64,000 nt of DNA from Sphingobacterium allocomposti. Lineage in GTDB: Bacteria > Bacteroidota > Bacteroidia > Sphingobacteriales > Sphingobacteriaceae. Under the pieces are notes generated by a model. The model had not been told where the DNA came from and ran no database searches. It saw only the letters and a program-made list of their open reading frames with translations. Where the stretch lies: positions 62,001 to 126,000 of the forward strand of contig NZ_VNHX01000011.1 in the NCBI RefSeq assembly GCF_008124885.1, read 5' to 3'. Shown piece after piece: positions 16,780 through 26,402 of the stretch (position 1 is the first letter of the stretch; each line of letters opens with the position of its first letter). Both the position numbers and the translations under genes were made by a program.

Positions 16780-17243
16780 ATTATTTCATGCTGATGTTGA
16801 TCCATTTTGTGTTAGCCATTAGTACATGACAAACTGTACTTACAGATAGCCGTTAAATGTAGCGAAGTTATATGGAAAATACAAGGGACCCTTCGACAGG
16901 CTCAGGGTGACAACCTCTTTGTCAGGCGGAGCACTTCGGCAGGCTCAGTACAGGCTTGGCGAAGCCCCACATTCGATAAAGGCTGTACAGACTCTTCGAC
17001 GGGCTCAGGGTGACACCCCCCATGTCGGGCCGAACCTGCCGAATGTCAGGCTGAGCTCATTGAATGTCAGGCTGAGCGTAGTCGAAGCCCCCATGTCGGG
17101 CCGAACCTGCCGAATGTCAGGCGGAGCACTTCGGCAGGCTCAATACAAGCTCTTGAATGTCAGGCTGAGCTTATTGAATGTCAGGCTGAGCGTAGTCGAA
17201 GCCCCCATGTCGGGCGGAGGGGTGCGGACAGGTAAACAAAAAC
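16780..17243. repeat. TCAGGCTGAG-type repeat cluster
   Basis: From about 16885 to 17225 the sequence is a patchwork of related words: GAATGTCAGGCTGAGC (several times), CTTCGGCAGGCTCAGTACA, TTCGACAGGCTCAGGGTGAC, and ATGTCGGGCCGAACCTGCCG (twice), with GTAGTCGAAGCCCCCATGTC joining them. Copies appear in both orientations, so parts are self-complementary. The same words are embedded in the blocks near 670-690, 1000-1020 and 9585-9635. Frames here are repeat-encoded, not genes. 16780-16884 holds nothing I recognise. Confidence 0.85.
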
Positions 17244-17274
17244 TTGCTGAAATAGAAGCAATAATGTATTTTTG
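17244..17274 (+). promoter_or_regulatory. Promoter of dcd
   Basis: TTG (17244-17246), 20 bases, TATTTTTG (17267-17274), a full match to the Bacteroidota pattern, about 47 bases before the dcd ATG. Confidence 0.65.
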
Positions 17275-17321
17275 AACTCCTTTTTTCGGCGTCCGGAAAT
17301 CAAGGATTGAGTAAAAAAATC

Positions 17322-17858
17322 ATGATATTATCAGATAAAAGAATTTTAGAGGAAATTGAAAAGGGGACTATCGTTATAGAGCCTTTTGACAGGAAGTGTC
17401 TGGGTACGAACTCCTACGACGTGCATCTGGGAAAATATCTGGCGACGTACAAAGATACCGTGCTGGATGCGAAGAAACACAATGAGATCGAGCACTTTGA
17501 AATTCCGGAAGAAGGATATGTTCTTCAACCGGGGACACTTTACCTTGGGGTGACCCTGGAGTACACCGAGTCGCACGGCCATGTTCCCTTTCTGGAAGGC
17601 AAATCGAGCACCGGCCGTCTGGGCATCGATATACATGCCACGGCGGGAAAAGGCGACGTCGGTTTTTGCAACACCTGGACGCTCGAAATCTCGGTTGCCC
17701 AACCGGTGCGGGTTTATATGGGCATGCCGATCGGCCAGCTTATCTATTTTGTGGTGGAAGGCGAGATCGAAACCATGTACAATAGCAAAGGAAATGCAAA
17801 ATACAATAACAAGACGATCCGTCCGGTGGAAAGTATGATGTGGAAAAACAAGTTCTAA
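17322..17858 (+). CDS. dcd: dCTP deaminase
   Basis: Deaminates dCTP to dUTP in pyrimidine nucleotide supply. The 178-residue protein begins MILSDKRILEEIEKG, the family start, and shows CLGTNSYDVHLG, the nucleotide-binding EGKSSTGRLGIDIHATAG (about 92-109) and WTLEISVAQP with the catalytic Glu (E122). The frame is open from a TTG at 17307, but the ATG at 17322 matches family length and N-terminus. It has its own promoter and ends at a shared terminator with prfB. Confidence 0.94.
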   Translation: MILSDKRILEEIEKGTIVIEPFDRKCLGTNSYDVHLGKYLATYKDTVLDAKKHNEIEHFEIPEEGYVLQPGTLYLGVTLEYTESHGHVPFLEGKSSTGRLGIDIHATAGKGDVGFCNTWTLEISVAQPVRVYMGMPIGQLIYFVVEGEIETMYNSKGNAKYNNKTIRPVESMMWKNKF

Positions 17859-17861
17859 TAG

Positions 17862-17907
17862 ACTTTATATCCCATGCCGGTCAGCAGACAAACATGGGAT
17901 ATAAAGT
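17862..17907. terminator. Bidirectional terminator between dcd and prfB
   Basis: ACTTTATATCCCATG (17862-17876) and CATGGGATATAAAGT (17893-17907) are perfect complements, a 15-bp stem with a 16-base loop, placed between two convergent stop codons. Confidence 0.75.
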
Positions 17908-17931
17908 TCCGGTCGTGGCTATTCGGGCCAA

Positions 17932-19015
17932 TTAACCTCCAAACTCCATCAGGTAAGCTTTCAGGAACTCATCAAGATCACCATCTAATACAGCCTGCGT
18001 ATTCGAGGTTTCTGTATTGGTACGCAGATCCTTCACGAGTTTATAGGGATGCAATACATAGTTTCGGATCTGTGACCCCCATTCAATCTTCTTCTTGGAT
18101 CCTTCGATGGCTGCGGTCGCTTCCTGCCGCTTCCGCATCTCAATCTCATACAATTGAGATTTCAACAGGCGGAGCGCATTTTCTTTATTCTGCAACTGCG
18201 ATCGGGACTCCTGGTTCTTAATAATGATCCCCGTCGGTTTATGATGTAGCCTTACGGCGGTCTCGACCTTGTTCACATTCTGTCCGCCCGCACCTCCGGA
18301 ACGGAACGTGTCCCATTCGATTTCGGAATCCTTTACGTCAATCTCTATATTATCATCAACAAGCGGATACACATACACCGAGGCAAAAGACGTGTGTCTT
18401 TTTGCATTCGAATCGAACGGCGATATCCTTACTAAACGATGAACCCCGTTTTCGCCCTTAAGATATCCGTAAGCGAAGTTACCGGAGAACTGCAGGGTCA
18501 CGGACTTGATACCTGCTACATCGCCTTCCTGATAATCCTGCTCCGTAACCTTACAGCCATGCTTCTCGCCCCACATGATGTACATACGCATCAGCATCGA
18601 TGCCCAGTCACAGGACTCTGTTCCACCGGCGCCGGCAGTAATCTGCAGAATGGCGTCCAGCTGATCCTCTTCTGCGCTAAGCATATTCTTAAATTCGAGC
18701 TCTTCTACCTGCGCCAACGCTTCGCTATATTGGTCGTTGGCATCCTGTTCGCCCGCATCGCCCGACTGGAAGAACTCGTACATGATTGCCGCGTCTTCTA
18801 CTGCCGTGGAGACCTTATCGTAATGTTCTGTCCACACCTTTAGGTTCTTGATCTCGTGCAGCACCTTCTCGGCGGCTTTCGGATCGTCCCAGAAATCGGG
18901 CGCCAGCGTAATGGCGGTCTTTGCTTCTACCTCTGCTTTTTTGGCATCGATGTCAAAGATGCCTCCTCAGGGACGTTACGCGGTCCCTCAAGTCTTGAAT
19001 TTGTTCTTTTGTCAT
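17932..19015 (-). CDS. prfB: Peptide chain release factor 2, made by programmed +1 frameshift
   Basis: RF2 ends translation at UGA and UAA. The first frame starts at ATG 19015 and reads [20 protein letters not shown] before an in-frame TGA at 18953-18955. Shifting +1 at CTT TGA C gives [15 protein letters not shown] and continues in the frame ending at 17932, about 360 residues in all. The main part has the RF2 specificity tripeptide in RISPFDSNA and the catalytic GGQ in [13 protein letters not shown]. The usual feedback applies: scarce RF2 lets ribosomes pause at UGA and shift. A start taken at the inner ATG near 18864 would truncate the protein. Confidence 0.95.
18952..18967 (-). promoter_or_regulatory. 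prfB recoding site
   Basis: On the minus strand: AGG AGG CAT CTT TGA C. The AGGAGG is an internal Shine-Dalgarno three bases before the slippery CTT, matching the conserved RF2 frameshift site (AGGGGGTATCTTTGAC in E. coli). Confidence 0.93.
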
Positions 19016-19074
19016 GCTCAAAAGTAAGGAAATTTTAGTTAGTTGTCAGTAGTTCGCGTTCGGTATACCAAAGA

Positions 19075-20475
19075 CTATCCACCAAACAAAACCAGCAGTA
19101 AATCCGGATAAACCCCCAGTACGATTGTCAGCACGGCGGCTACCCCTAGAACAACCTTATAGTTTATGGGAGCAGGCATCATGGTTGTGTGCCCCGCGTG
19201 TGCTCCTTCGGCATTCTTAAAATACATACATACCACCACGTGAAGGTAATAATATACCGCAACAGCTGCATTGATAGCGGCTAATACCAAAAGCGTCACG
19301 TTGTAGCTGCCCATAACGTTATTGAACATCATAAACTTACCGATAAAGCCGGCGGTCAGCGGAATCCCGGCCAGAGAAAGCATCGCTATCGTGAGCGCAA
19401 AAGCAAGCCACGGGGCGCGTTTCGCCAACCCGTTAAACGACTCAAACTGATCGGAGCCCGACATCCGCTTAACAAGAATAAGCGCTGCAAAAGCAATTAC
19501 CGAAGCCAGCGCGTACGCTGTTGCATATACAAATATACTAGGAACAGAGTTTTCGCCGATAACGACAATAGCGAACAACATATATCCGGCATGAGATATA
19601 CTGGAATAGGCCATCATACGTTTAAAGCTCGACTGCAGCAGCGCCGACGCATTCCCGACGAAGAGTGTAATGATCACGATGGTCAGCAGGACAGGCGTCC
19701 AGAAGGCGTCCAACGGAACCAGCGCGGTGCTGAATAGACGCAAAAAGCCAACAAAAGAGGCTATTTTAACCACGGTACTCATGAAACTCGTAATAAGGAT
19801 AGGTGCCCCGTCATAGACGTCCGGCGTCCAGAAGTGGAACGGCGCAACCCCGACCTTAAAACACAGGCCGCACAGCATCAAGAGCACACCCCCATAGAAC
19901 AATGGTGAAACAGTTTCCGCGGAAGTTACATAATTGCGCAGCGCCCCAAGGTCGAACGTTCCCGAAGCTCCATACATCAATGTGATGCCAAACAGCAGAA
20001 ATCCGGTCGAAAAGGCTCCCATAAGAAAATACTTTAACGCCGCTTCGTTCGACGCGAAATCGCTTTTTCGGATACCCACCAAAATATACAGTGCCACAGA
20101 CATAATCTCTATCCCCACGAACAGCATCGCGAAGTTGTGGTAAGCATTAACAAGCAACGCGCCCGTCAGGGAAAATATGATCAGGCAGTAGTATTCGGCG
20201 ATATGTTCGCTAATATTCCGAAAGTACTCCTTAGACAGCAGTAGAATAAGAGCCGTCACGACGATACACAAAGCAGAAAAAGATAAAGCATAACGGTCGA
20301 AGACAACCATACCGTTATACAGCGGGGCGGCGTCTGTATTCCAGGCCGACAAGGTAAAGCCCAACGCTACCAACAACCCTACAAGGGCAACAGGAAGCAA
20401 GGCTTTGTTCATTTTAAACAGTCCTAAATACAACAATAAAATGCCTAGAATACATAAAGTAATTATCGCTCCCAT
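19075..20475 (-). CDS. nuoN: NADH-quinone oxidoreductase subunit N
   Basis: Antiporter-like proton-pumping subunit of the complex I membrane arm. The 466-residue protein is almost wholly hydrophobic, about 14 membrane segments, with GALLVNAYHNFAMLFVGIEI (conserved Glu in helix 5), LKYFLMGAFSTGFLLFGI, and HFWTPDVYDGAPI with the Lys/His region of Mrp-type antiporters. It is the last gene of the nuo operon; the spacing from nuoM is 18 bases. Confidence 0.96.
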   Translation of the reverse strand: MGAIITLCILGILLLYLGLFKMNKALLPVALVGLLVALGFTLSAWNTDAAPLYNGMVVFDRYALSFSALCIVVTALILLLSKEYFRNISEHIAEYYCLIIFSLTGALLVNAYHNFAMLFVGIEIMSVALYILVGIRKSDFASNEAALKYFLMGAFSTGFLLFGITLMYGASGTFDLGALRNYVTSAETVSPLFYGGVLLMLCGLCFKVGVAPFHFWTPDVYDGAPILITSFMSTVVKIASFVGFLRLFSTALVPLDAFWTPVLLTIVIITLFVGNASALLQSSFKRMMAYSSISHAGYMLFAIVVIGENSVPSIFVYATAYALASVIAFAALILVKRMSGSDQFESFNGLAKRAPWLAFALTIAMLSLAGIPLTAGFIGKFMMFNNVMGSYNVTLLVLAAINAAVAVYYYLHVVVCMYFKNAEGAHAGHTTMMPAPINYKVVLGVAAVLTIVLGVYPDLLLVLFGG

Positions 20476-20493
20476 AATGTCTAAAATCGCAAT

Positions 20494-21936
20494 TTAAAAT
20501 TTTATCTGGTTTAATAAATTTGTTACGGACGCCTCCGACAGGTGCAAAACCGCCATTGGCCAAACGCCCAGGAATAGGGTGAAAAACACGATGACTGCCA
20601 GTACCGCAACTTCATGTCCGCGGATATCAGCGACGATGTACCGCTCCTGGGAAGGGCCCAACATAGCCTTCTGGTAAAACCGCAGCATGTATACAGCGCC
20701 GAGGATCAATGTCAGACCGCCGACCGCTGCGTACCATAGGTTATAGTCAAAGAGACCCTTCAGCAGTAAAAATTCGCCGATAAAACCGTTGGTCAACGGC
20801 AAACCTACTGCGCCCATAAGAATGATCAGAAACATTGCCGCCAATCTCGGCATGCGGTGCGCCAGGCCACCCAGGTCGGAAAGATTGCGGCTACCGGTCC
20901 GTTCCTGGAGGATATCAATGATAAAAAACAGTCCCACGACACTTAGTCCATGGTTCACCATCTGTATGATGGCCCCTTGCAGTCCCTCCTCATGCCATGA
21001 AATCACACCTGCCGATATCAGGCCGACATGGGCAATGGACGAGTAGGCCACCAGCCTCTTTGCGTCCTGCTGCTTAAACGCTATCACGGAAGCATACACA
21101 ATGCCGATGACACAGAGCACCATGATGACGTTGCTGTACGCCAAAACGCCGAATGGCGCGATAGGCAATAGCCACCGGATAAGCCCATAGACACCCATCT
21201 TCAACATAATTCCGGCCAGCAGCATGGTTCCTGCTGCAGGAGCATGTGTATACGTGTCGGGCTGCCATGTGTGAAACGGGAAGATCGGGATCTTGATTGC
21301 GAACGCCAGAAAGAATGCCCAAAATATCCAGCGCTGGGTCGATTCAGGCAGCTGCAGAGCCACTAGGGTGTCCCACTCCAAGCTTCGCGTATCGCCTTGA
21401 TTATATAAGAAAACCAGCGCTACCAACATCAACAGACTACCGAAGAACGTGTAGATGAAAAATTTCAGGTTGATGCGGATGCGATCGCCGCCGCCCCATA
21501 GGGCGCAGATAAAATAGATAGGAATCAGTGCCGCTTCCCATCCTACATAGAACGTGAAGCCATCCAGCGCCATGAACACCAGCAACAGGCCCGCCTGCAT
21601 AAACGAAACCAGCGCAAAGAAATTCCCTTTATAACTTTTACCAAACGAACTTAATACAATGAGCGGCACCAGACCATTGGTAAGCAGCACCAGTGGAAGG
21701 CTTATCCCGTCGATACCGATGTGAAACTGTATACCGAGGGAGGCTATCCATGTCCACCCCTGCTCAAACTGGACACTGGCATCGGGCGTAAACGCGCAGA
21801 GAAACGGAACAGACAGCCCAATCTCGAGTAGCGACGCCGCCAGTGCAAGCCACTTTGCTATTCCGGCGTTCTTGACGAAGCATAATACAATAGCTGAAAC
21901 AATAGGTACTAAAAGTAATATAAACAGGTTATTCAT
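20494..21936 (-). CDS. nuoM: NADH-quinone oxidoreductase subunit M
   Basis: Second antiporter-like proton-pumping subunit. The 480-residue protein has 14 expected membrane segments, FYVGWEAALIPIYFI with the conserved Glu, KIPIFPFHTWQPDTYTHAP with conserved Lys and His, LVAYSSIAHVGLIS, and GLPLTNGFIGEFLLL. It lies between nuoL (59-base gap) and nuoN, the standard order. Confidence 0.97.
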   Translation of the reverse strand: MNNLFILLLVPIVSAIVLCFVKNAGIAKWLALAASLLEIGLSVPFLCAFTPDASVQFEQGWTWIASLGIQFHIGIDGISLPLVLLTNGLVPLIVLSSFGKSYKGNFFALVSFMQAGLLLVFMALDGFTFYVGWEAALIPIYFICALWGGGDRIRINLKFFIYTFFGSLLMLVALVFLYNQGDTRSLEWDTLVALQLPESTQRWIFWAFFLAFAIKIPIFPFHTWQPDTYTHAPAAGTMLLAGIMLKMGVYGLIRWLLPIAPFGVLAYSNVIMVLCVIGIVYASVIAFKQQDAKRLVAYSSIAHVGLISAGVISWHEEGLQGAIIQMVNHGLSVVGLFFIIDILQERTGSRNLSDLGGLAHRMPRLAAMFLIILMGAVGLPLTNGFIGEFLLLKGLFDYNLWYAAVGGLTLILGAVYMLRFYQKAMLGPSQERYIVADIRGHEVAVLAVIVFFTLFLGVWPMAVLHLSEASVTNLLNQIKF

Positions 21937-21995
21937 TGAAAATCAAATTCAAAAGTTAAAAGTCAAAATCAACACCATCGTTATTATCAACTTCG

Positions 21996-23915
21996 TCAAA
22001 TGCTCACCATACCATAAATCAGAATCGCTATGATACTGATCACCATCATGATAATATAAAAGCCTACGTGTCCGCTCTGCAGTTGTCGGATACCCTTACC
22101 CGTACCGGCAAAAAAGTCGCCGACACCATTTACAAACCCATCAATCCCCAGCTGGTCTATATATTTATATAGAAATAGGGACAGTCCCTTTAACGGACGG
22201 ACGACCACCGCGTCATAGAACTCGTCTACATAAAGTTTGTGGTGGGACAGCTTGTACAAAAAGCCGTGCTGCTGCCCCTCTGCCCCCGGTATGTCTCCTT
22301 TTTTTACATATCGATTATAAGCGACTACAGCCATTACGATAGCTCCGAGCGTGGAGATGCCCATTAGGCCGTATTCCACGGTATGGCTCAATGTCAGAGA
22401 AGCCACATGTGCTTTACTTCCTTCTAACACCGGTGCCAGGAAACTTTCTAATCCGTGGTGACCACCCAATGCTTCAGGAATATTTATAAATCCGCCTACC
22501 ATAGACAGCACAGCCAGTACAATGAGCGGCACCGTCATCTGCCAAGGCGACTCATGCACGTGTTTCCATTGGTCGTCCGTTCCTCTGAATGTGCCAAAAA
22601 ATGTCAGATAAAGCAGACGGAACATATAGAATGCGGTAAACAACGCAGTGACAAAGCCAATTCCCCAGAGTACAGGCTGCTGCTGGAAAGCATGCGCCAG
22701 GATTTCGTCTTTCGAGAAGAATCCGGCGAATGGCGGTATTCCGCTGATAGCGATCGTTCCAATGAACATGGTCAAGAAAGTAAGGGGCATCGCTTTTCGC
22801 AGCCCGCCCATCAGGCGCATGTCCTGCTCATGGTGCATGGCGTGAATGACCGAGCCGGCCCCGAGGAAAAGAAGCGCCTTAAAGAAAGCGTGGGTCAGCA
22901 CGTGAAAGAAGGCCCCGGTGAACGCACCGACCCCGAGGCCTAAAAACATGTATCCCAACTGGGAGACCGTAGAATATGCAAGAACTTTTTTTATGTCGTT
23001 CTGTGTTAAGGCTATGAAAGCTGCGATGAGGGCCGTCGCGGCGCCGATGAACGCCATGACGTCCATTGTTACCGGAGACAAAGCAAACAGGATATTAGAG
23101 CGCACAACCATATAAATTCCCGCTGTCACCATTGTCGCCGCGTGGATCAATGCCGACACAGGCGTCGGGCCGGCCATCGCGTCGGGCAGCCATGTGAAGA
23201 GCGGAATCTGAGCCGATTTTCCGGTTGCGGCCACAAAGAGCAGCAACGTAATGGCAACCAGGGCAGATGCTCCCTCCGGCAGCTGCGCGGCCTGCGAAAA
23301 TACCGCTCCGTACTCTAGGCTGCCGAATGTTTCCAAAATAAGAAACAAGGCTATCAGGAAGCCAAGGTCTCCGATGCGGTTCATAACAAAGGCCTTTTTT
23401 GCAGCCGACGCATAAGCCGATTTTTTAAACCAAAAGCCAATCAACAGATATGAACAAAGCCCAACCCCTTCCCAGCCGATAAACATGACTAGATAGTTGG
23501 AGCCGAGCACGAGTATCGTCATAAAAAAGATAAACAGATTCAGGTAGGCGAAAAATTTACCGAATCCTGCATCGTGCGCCATATAGCTACACGAATATAG
23601 ATGGATAAGAAAGCCCACTCCTGTGATGATTAATAACATGACAGCGCTGAGCGGGTCGACCAGGAATGATAAGGCGACCTGTAGCTTTCCTACCGAAAAC
23701 CAGTCGAAAAGATGCACATGAAAAGAGGATGCTGCATCTGCAGCATGGGCCGCCGCAATATCCAGATAGAGCAGTAGGCTCAGTACGAACGAAGCGAGCA
23801 CAACGCCGCAGCCTACAAGGGCTGTCATCGCCTTCGGCGCACGGTTCCAGGTTAAACCATTTATTACAAACCCTATAAAAGGTATCAGCGGTATCAGCCA
23901 AATTAATTCCGACAT
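21996..23915 (-). CDS. nuoL: NADH-quinone oxidoreductase subunit L
   Basis: Distal proton-pumping subunit carrying the long lateral helix. The 639-residue protein has VMFIGWEGVGLCSYLLIGFW with the conserved Glu, KSAQIPLFTWLPDAMAGPT, VSALIHAATMVTAGIYM, DIKKVLAYSTVSQLGYM, and a C-terminal part with GKGIRQLQSGHVGFYIIMM for the lateral helix anchor. Length is normal. It is followed 59 bases later by nuoM. Confidence 0.97.
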   Translation of the reverse strand: MSELIWLIPLIPFIGFVINGLTWNRAPKAMTALVGCGVVLASFVLSLLLYLDIAAAHAADAASSFHVHLFDWFSVGKLQVALSFLVDPLSAVMLLIITGVGFLIHLYSCSYMAHDAGFGKFFAYLNLFIFFMTILVLGSNYLVMFIGWEGVGLCSYLLIGFWFKKSAYASAAKKAFVMNRIGDLGFLIALFLILETFGSLEYGAVFSQAAQLPEGASALVAITLLLFVAATGKSAQIPLFTWLPDAMAGPTPVSALIHAATMVTAGIYMVVRSNILFALSPVTMDVMAFIGAATALIAAFIALTQNDIKKVLAYSTVSQLGYMFLGLGVGAFTGAFFHVLTHAFFKALLFLGAGSVIHAMHHEQDMRLMGGLRKAMPLTFLTMFIGTIAISGIPPFAGFFSKDEILAHAFQQQPVLWGIGFVTALFTAFYMFRLLYLTFFGTFRGTDDQWKHVHESPWQMTVPLIVLAVLSMVGGFINIPEALGGHHGLESFLAPVLEGSKAHVASLTLSHTVEYGLMGISTLGAIVMAVVAYNRYVKKGDIPGAEGQQHGFLYKLSHHKLYVDEFYDAVVVRPLKGLSLFLYKYIDQLGIDGFVNGVGDFFAGTGKGIRQLQSGHVGFYIIMMVISIIAILIYGMVSI

Positions 23916-23946
23916 GTCGTATTTACTAAAAGGATCTTCGATTTAA

Positions 23947-24276
23947 TTACCAACGTAGCTTACTTAATGATTCAATGTCCACAGATTTTGTGTTTCTATA
24001 CACCATAATGATGATGGCGAGCCCCACAGCGACCTCTGCCGCAGCCAATGCCATGATGAAGAATACAAAAACCTGACCGCTGGCGTCGCCCCGATAGGCG
24101 GAAAACGCAGCCAATAGCAGGTTGACAGCGTTCAGCATCAGCTCGATGGACATCATGATGATGATGACATTCCTCCGGATCAATACACCTGTTACGCCGA
24201 TAGCGAAAATCAGACTGCAAAAGATGATGTAGTGGTTGAGTGGAATGCCTTGAATGTTTGATACAATATTCTCCAT
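23947..24276 (-). CDS. nuoK: NADH-quinone oxidoreductase subunit K
   Basis: Small membrane subunit with three helices taking part in proton transfer. The 109-residue protein contains MSIELMLNAVNLLLAAFSAY with the conserved Glu, and FFIMALAAAEVAVGLAIII with the second conserved Glu. Its ATG overlaps the nuoJ stop (TAATG), so it is translationally coupled. Confidence 0.97.
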   Translation of the reverse strand: MENIVSNIQGIPLNHYIIFCSLIFAIGVTGVLIRRNVIIIMMSIELMLNAVNLLLAAFSAYRGDASGQVFVFFIMALAAAEVAVGLAIIIMVYRNTKSVDIESLSKLRW

Positions 24277-24773
24277 TATGCTTTTCTAACCTCTTTTTTT
24301 GCTAATAATACCGCTCCAACCATTGCCGTCAAGAGTAAGATGGACGAAATTTCAAAAGGAAGGAGGAATTCGTTAAACAGGACTTTTCCCAGATTCTTGA
24401 CCAGTCCGATATCAGCGTTTCCAGCGACCAGTTCGTTGGTGGGCTGGATGACACGAAACGCGCCTAAAAAAGTAGCGATCAGACACATTCCCGCTATAGC
24501 TCCAATGATCTTCACTAAGTTCGATTTCATTGGCTCGGTGTCTTCATTCAGATTTAACAGCATCAGGACAAAAAGGAAGAGCACCATGATTGCCCCCATA
24601 TAAACAATAAAGTTAACGACTGCCAGAAACTGCGCATTTAATAAGATATAGTGAATGGTCAGCGTGAAAAATGTAATCACGAGGTAGAGCACACTATGCA
24701 CTGGATTCTTCGTGAATATCGTCATCAGCGCAAAGAAAATAGCGAGAAAAGCGACAAAATAAAATATAGACAT
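24276..24773 (-). CDS. nuoJ: NADH-quinone oxidoreductase subunit J
   Basis: Five-helix membrane subunit of complex I. The 165-residue protein shows KNPVHSVLYLVITFFTLTIH and the conserved NFIVYMGAIMVLFLFVLMLL segment, then a final helix SSILLLTAMVGAVLLAKKE. One base separates it from nuoI; the stop overlaps the nuoK start. Confidence 0.96.
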   Translation of the reverse strand: MSIFYFVAFLAIFFALMTIFTKNPVHSVLYLVITFFTLTIHYILLNAQFLAVVNFIVYMGAIMVLFLFVLMLLNLNEDTEPMKSNLVKIIGAIAGMCLIATFLGAFRVIQPTNELVAGNADIGLVKNLGKVLFNEFLLPFEISSILLLTAMVGAVLLAKKEVRKA

Positions 24774-24774
24774 C

Positions 24775-25299
24775 CTAGTTCGTTGTTTCTTGTTTTAGGT
24801 TTTTAATATCGAATACAGGCTCAACCAGCTTGTCTTTGCCATAAATAAAATCTTTCCGTAAGTATTCTGCCGTTACATGTGGGCCGTCAAGGTAGATGGC
24901 CTCCTTCGGGCATGCTTCTTCGCAAAGCCCGCAGAAGATGCAGCGCAGCATATTAATCTCATAAACAGCCGCATACTTCTCCTCGCGGTAAAGGTGTAGC
25001 TCGTCTTTGGTGCGCTCGGCGGCCACCATCGTGATCGCCTCTGCCGGACAGGATAAGGCACATAGCCCACAGGCCGTACAGCGTTCTCTTCCTTGCTCAT
25101 CTCTTTTTAGGGAGTGCTGTCCCCGGAAATTTTTTGAATATGGACGCTGCTCTTCCGGATATTTCACGGTAGGAATCTTCTTAAAGAAGTGACGGATTGT
25201 TATCCCCAGTCCCTTGGCTATTGCAGGCAAATACATCCGCTCCCAAAAGGTCATGGGCTTTTGTTCGATAACTTTCTTTCTATTTGATAATGACTGCAT
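24775..25299 (-). CDS. nuoI: NADH-quinone oxidoreductase subunit I (2 x 4Fe-4S)
   Basis: Carries clusters N6a and N6b between the peripheral arm and quinone site. In 174 residues there are two ferredoxin motifs: CTACGLCALSCP (C74, C77, C80, C84) and CIFCGLCEEACP (C120, C123, C126, C130), with the EAIYLDGP segment after the second. It has a longer basic N-terminus than the E. coli protein. It precedes nuoJ by one base. Confidence 0.97.
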   Translation of the reverse strand: MQSLSNRKKVIEQKPMTFWERMYLPAIAKGLGITIRHFFKKIPTVKYPEEQRPYSKNFRGQHSLKRDEQGRERCTACGLCALSCPAEAITMVAAERTKDELHLYREEKYAAVYEINMLRCIFCGLCEEACPKEAIYLDGPHVTAEYLRKDFIYGKDKLVEPVFDIKNLKQETTN

Positions 25300-25354
25300 A
25301 GTTTATATAATTTGTTAGAAAGTCTAAATCTGGCTTCCCAACCTTTTAACTTTC

Positions 25355-26389
25355 TCAGAAATACGTATCCTTGATAATGGTTATAACGCCTGTAAGCACA
25401 ATATTCGCGATGGCAAGCGGTATCAGCATCTTCCAGCCCAGGTTCATCAGCTGATCATAGCGGAAACGGGGCAATGTCCAGCGTATCCACATAAAAAAGA
25501 AGATAAAACCAAATATCTTGAGGAAGAACACCAACACGCCGATAATCGTGATCCAGTTTTGTGACAGCCCAAGCTCATACATAAACGGAAAGTTGTAGCC
25601 TCCAAAATATAAGGCCGCCATCAATGCTGATGATACGAACATGTTGATATACTCCGAAAACATATATAACCCCAGCTTCATGGACGAATACTCGGTGTGG
25701 TAGCCGCCCACCAGCTCTGTTTCACACTCGGGCAGGTCAAACGGCACCCGGTTACATTCCGCAAAGGCACATGTCATAAAGATGAGGAAGCCCAACGGCT
25801 GTACCCAGATATTCCAGTTCACAAACCCCGATTGCTGCGCCACGATCTCACCCATCGATAATGTGCCCGTCACCATAAGCAGAGCGATAATCGACAGACC
25901 CATTCCGATTTCATAGCTGATGCTCTGAGAAGCGGCACGGATCGCGCCCATCAATGAAAACTTGTTGTTTGACGCCCAGCCTCCGATCATTATTCCGTAT
26001 ACACCAAGCGCAACAACCCCAAAGATGTAGAGAACACCGACGTTGATGTCGGCCACCTGCAATACAACCTCGCGCCCTCCGATGGTCAGCGTCTGTCCCC
26101 AGGGGATAACGGCCGAGCTTATACATGCCGTGATAATGGCCAACGTTGGCCCCACGACAAACAGCACCTTATGCGCTCCTGCCGGTATAATCTCCTCCTT
26201 AAAGAAAAATTTTCCGCCGTCGCACAGCGGTTGTAGGATCCCCCCAATACCTGCCCGATTGGGCCCGTAGCGATCCTGCATAAAGCCCGCCACTTTTCGC
26301 TCGGCAAGGGTTGAATACATCGCGATAACCAGGGAAATCGTAAAAACGATCGCCACCAAAATCAATTTCTCCAATATAAAAGCTTCCAT
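25355..26389 (-). CDS. nuoH: NADH-quinone oxidoreductase subunit H
   Basis: Membrane subunit forming the quinone chamber with NuoB and NuoD. The 344-residue protein has TLAERKVAGFMQDRYGPNRA near residue 27, FAECNRVPFDLPECETELV, and FFMWIRWTLPRFRYDQLM, all hallmark segments; eight membrane helices are expected. It starts 13 bases after nuoG. Confidence 0.97.
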   Translation of the reverse strand: MEAFILEKLILVAIVFTISLVIAMYSTLAERKVAGFMQDRYGPNRAGIGGILQPLCDGGKFFFKEEIIPAGAHKVLFVVGPTLAIITACISSAVIPWGQTLTIGGREVVLQVADINVGVLYIFGVVALGVYGIMIGGWASNNKFSLMGAIRAASQSISYEIGMGLSIIALLMVTGTLSMGEIVAQQSGFVNWNIWVQPLGFLIFMTCAFAECNRVPFDLPECETELVGGYHTEYSSMKLGLYMFSEYINMFVSSALMAALYFGGYNFPFMYELGLSQNWITIIGVLVFFLKIFGFIFFFMWIRWTLPRFRYDQLMNLGWKMLIPLAIANIVLTGVITIIKDTYF

Positions 26390-26402
26390 ATCTTCTCAAG
26401 GT

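Noticed and set aside
16907..17275. 122-residue open frame
   Set aside because: Built entirely from TCAGGCTGAG-type repeats.
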